Part shown: positions 62,532 to 64,000 of the stretch, one piece after another
How positions within the stretch are numbered: the first letter of the stretch is position 1
Layout of the letters: the number at the start of each line of letters is the position of its first letter
Assembly: GCF_003574735.1 (NCBI RefSeq)
Contig: NZ_QORW01000022.1
Coordinates: 1 to 64,000 of the forward strand
Source: Dongia deserti
GTDB taxonomy: Bacteria > Pseudomonadota > Alphaproteobacteria > Dongiales > Dongiaceae
Direction: 5' to 3'
DNA: 64,000 nt
Notes under the pieces: generated by a model
Databases searched by the model: none
Seen by the model: the letters and a program-made list of their open reading frames with translations, nothing else
What the model was told of the DNA's origin: nothing
Translations under genes and position numbers: made by a program

Positions 62532-63227
62532 ATGATCGACCTTTATACTTGGCCGACGCCCAACGGGCACAAGATCCATATCGCGCTGGAGGAAATGGGG
62601 CTTGCCTACGCGGTGCATGCGGTCGATATCGGCGAGGGCGATCAATTCAAGCCGGAGTTCCTGAAGATCAGCCCCAACAACCGTATTCCCGCGATCGTCG
62701 ACCAGGACGGGCCGAAAGGAAAGCCGCTGTCGCTGTTCGAATCCGGTGCCATTCTCATCTATCTGGCGGAGAAGACCGGCCAGCTGCTCGCGCCTAGCGG
62801 CAATGCGCGCTATATCGCGGTCACGTGGCTGATGTTCCAGATGGGGAATATCGGGCCGATGCTGGGCCAGACCCACCACTTCCGCACCTATGCACCGGAG
62901 AAGATCCCGTACGCGATCGAGCGCTACACCAACGAGGCCAAGCGGCTCTACGGCGTGCTGGATCGCCGGCTCGGCGAAGCGGAGTACCTGGCAGGGGACT
63001 ATAGCATCGCCGACATCGCGACCTTCCCGTGGCTGCGTTCGTGGGAACGTCAGGGAGTCACGCTGTCGGACCATCGCAACGTGGAACGCTGGTTCCACAC
63101 GATCGAAGCGCGGCCGGCCGTCCAACGCGGATTGCAGGTGCTCGCCGACCGTGGCAACAAGCAGCAGCCCTTCACCGACCGCCAGCGCGAGATCCTGTTC
63201 GGCAGGACGCAGTACGAGCGGCGGTAG
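62532..63227 (+). CDS. nu-class glutathione transferase, YfcG type (copy 2)
   Basis: A 231-residue paralogue of the preceding gene with the same [15 protein letters not shown] start (T9 and N11), [15 protein letters not shown] and [15 protein letters not shown]; its central block is closer to E. coli YfcG than that of copy 1. The C terminus is longer ([17 protein letters not shown]), a feature that may affect dimer or substrate specificity. Probable glutathione-disulfide reductase. Start ATG 62532; ribosome-binding sequence is weak, in keeping with coupling to copy 1. Confidence 0.9.
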   Translation: MIDLYTWPTPNGHKIHIALEEMGLAYAVHAVDIGEGDQFKPEFLKISPNNRIPAIVDQDGPKGKPLSLFESGAILIYLAEKTGQLLAPSGNARYIAVTWLMFQMGNIGPMLGQTHHFRTYAPEKIPYAIERYTNEAKRLYGVLDRRLGEAEYLAGDYSIADIATFPWLRSWERQGVTLSDHRNVERWFHTIEARPAVQRGLQVLADRGNKQQPFTDRQREILFGRTQYERR

Positions 63228-63357
63228 TCGCCTCCGTCACCACATGCCGCGTCCCCCCGTGTCAGGGGAAGCCGAGCGTGTTCTATGCAGACAAAAAGAC
63301 GGCCGATACATTTGCATGCATCGGCCGGGAAGGGGGCTCTTCAGGCAGACGTTTCGG

Positions 63358-63615
63358 TTATCGCCAGCGCGCCATCAGCGTGTCGACGAACTCCTCGATC
63401 TGGCCGCGCTCGATGCCGGCGTCGCGCAGTAGATGGTCGTCCACCTTGTTCAGGGCCCGGATGATCTCGCGGCGGCGCCATTGCGCCCAGATCCACGACA
63501 TCATTCGGGCGATCATGCGGATGAGATCGCGCTGCCCGGCGAGGGCACGCGCGCACCGATCCTGCTGCCGCAGACCGCGCGGCAGGGCGGGACAGGCGGT
63601 GGTGAGGTCGGTCAT
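63358..63615 (-). CDS. DUF1127 small protein (second copy)
   Basis: An 85-residue protein ending in the DUF1127 pattern RRREIIRALNKVDDHLLRDAGI, then ERGQIEEFVDTLMARWR. The N-terminal half holds a hydrophobic/aromatic segment (MIARMMSWIWAQW). It is divergent from the LysR gene at 63729, with CTTCAAA-type repeats in the gap. Function unknown; possibly RNA binding by family knowledge. Confidence 0.82.
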   Translation of the reverse strand: MTDLTTACPALPRGLRQQDRCARALAGQRDLIRMIARMMSWIWAQWRRREIIRALNKVDDHLLRDAGIERGQIEEFVDTLMARWR

Positions 63616-63622
63616 AAGATTT

Positions 63623-63720
63623 CTTCAAATTTGGTTCAGGCTCTCGAGCGCTATCTGAAGGTAAACAGTGCGGACCTTCAAACGAATCCTGCTTGACGGA
63701 TCATTGAGCGGGATTTGAAG
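63623..63720. promoter_or_regulatory. divergent gap with repeated CTTCAAA motif
   Basis: CTTCAAA occurs at 63623-63629 and 63676-63682, and its complement TTTGAAG at 63714-63720, all between the DUF1127 start and the LysR start. The last two copies form a wide inverted repeat. The spacing suits a regulator site but no function is shown. Confidence 0.3.
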
Positions 63721-63728
63721 ATGCGCCC

Positions 63729-64000
63729 ATGGCAAAGCCGATCAATCTAGCGGCCTTGCGCGGCTTCGAGGCGGCCGCGCGGCACCTCAGTTTCACCAAG
63801 GCAGCGGCGGAATTGAACGTGACGCCGGCGGCTGTCAGCCACGCCATCCGCGAGTTGGAGCTGGATCTGAGGGTGCGGCTCTTCGAGCGCTCGAGCCGCG
63901 TGGTGCGCCTGACTGCCGCGGGCGAGACTCTGTCGCGCGCAGTGGCAGAGGGGCTGGGGACGATCGGCCGTGCGGTGCAGCGCCTGCGCGCGCTCGATGG
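63729..64000 (+). CDS. LysR family transcriptional regulator, GcvA-like (partial)
   Basis: The first 90 or so residues of an LTTR; the gene runs off the window. The winged helix reads NLAALRGFEAAARHLSFTKA, then LNVTPAAVSHAIRELELDL and LFERSSRVVRLTAAGE. The opening and the VSHAIRELE recognition helix resemble GcvA/AmpR-type regulators. ATG 63729 is the start; it is divergent from the DUF1127 gene. Confidence 0.85.
   Translation, partial: MAKPINLAALRGFEAAARHLSFTKAAAELNVTPAAVSHAIRELELDLRVRLFERSSRVVRLTAAGETLSRAVAEGLGTIGRAVQRLRALD

Noticed and set aside
1-64000. tRNA, rRNA, CRISPR, insertion sequences, prophage or integrase
   Set aside because: Reading both strands gave no T-loop/acceptor pattern, no spaced identical repeats, and no transposase, integrase or phage-structural genes.

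Overview
The window is 64 kb of high-GC, gene-dense bacterial chromosome, most likely from an alphaproteobacterium, perhaps of the Rhodospirillales or a near relative. The grounds are a C4-pathway 5-aminolevulinate synthase, an HWE-family sensor kinase, two DUF1127 proteins, a DUF992 protein, and the hda/xseB/ispA/tlyA/RNA-methyltransferase neighbourhood. The genus assignment is inference. I see no phage, insertion sequence, CRISPR array, rRNA or tRNA, so this is ordinary chromosome with a few accessory patches.

Layout. 0.2-7.1 kb (minus): D-2-hydroxyacid dehydrogenase, a DUF992 protein, then a compact run of a PaaG-like isomerase, an orphan molybdopterin large subunit, CysQ and Sua5. 7.1-13.2 kb (plus): DUF423, an LprI-like protein, an HDAC-type deacylase, xseB, ispA, a MATE pump, TlyA and a half-size EamA protein. 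13.2-24.9 kb: SppA, an RNA uracil methyltransferase, AroC, FabI, a CbpA-type DnaJ protein, a glycine-zipper lipoprotein, PdxH, a CDF metal pump, an SDR, a two-HKD phospholipase D, a miniature SnoaL-like protein and a PadR regulator. 25-29.4 kb (minus): a complete PotADBC-type ABC importer, with a divergent LysR gene. 30.9-34.6 kb: three surface-glycan-type proteins. 34.6-42.3 kb: HemA, a PEP-mutase-like enzyme, a class III aminotransferase, a LysR gene divergent from a wrbA-MFS operon, and an atypical DapB-like protein. 42.4-47.6 kb: an ankyrin-gene relic, a PAS protein, a PAS/GAF/HWE kinase, an amine oxidase, a gene relic and a VOC protein. 47.7-50.6 kb: an M20-like amidohydrolase, an SDR and a histone-H1-like basic protein. 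50.7-64 kb: DUF1127, a wHTH-TPR protein, an EamA exporter, a 5'-nucleotidase, two PLP enzymes, PyrE, patatin, an enoyl-CoA hydratase, a Mpo1-like protein, a thioesterase, two tandem YfcG-type GSTs, a second DUF1127 and the start of a LysR gene.

How they work together: most blocks are housekeeping (isoprenoid, shikimate, fatty-acid, pyrimidine, haem and B6 metabolism; tRNA and rRNA modification). The accessory theme is uptake and catabolism of amines, amides and acyl-CoAs: ABC importer, class III aminotransferase, amine oxidase, amidohydrolases, crotonase-fold enzymes and a thioesterase.

The observations I would follow up are: (1) a degraded 5' duplicate of the amidohydrolase gene about 620 bp upstream of the intact copy, with two Trp codons turned into stops; (2) a DapB-like reductase lacking the catalytic His pair; (3) an internally shortened SnoaL-like gene that keeps a strong ribosome-binding site; (4) a degenerate-methyltransferase/glycosyltransferase fusion beside a DUF616 glycosyltransferase and an unrecognised partner; (5) a tandem intergenic repeat in front of a thioesterase gene; and (6) the absence of dxs from its usual place after ispA. 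I did not find a convincing wholly new multi-gene system.
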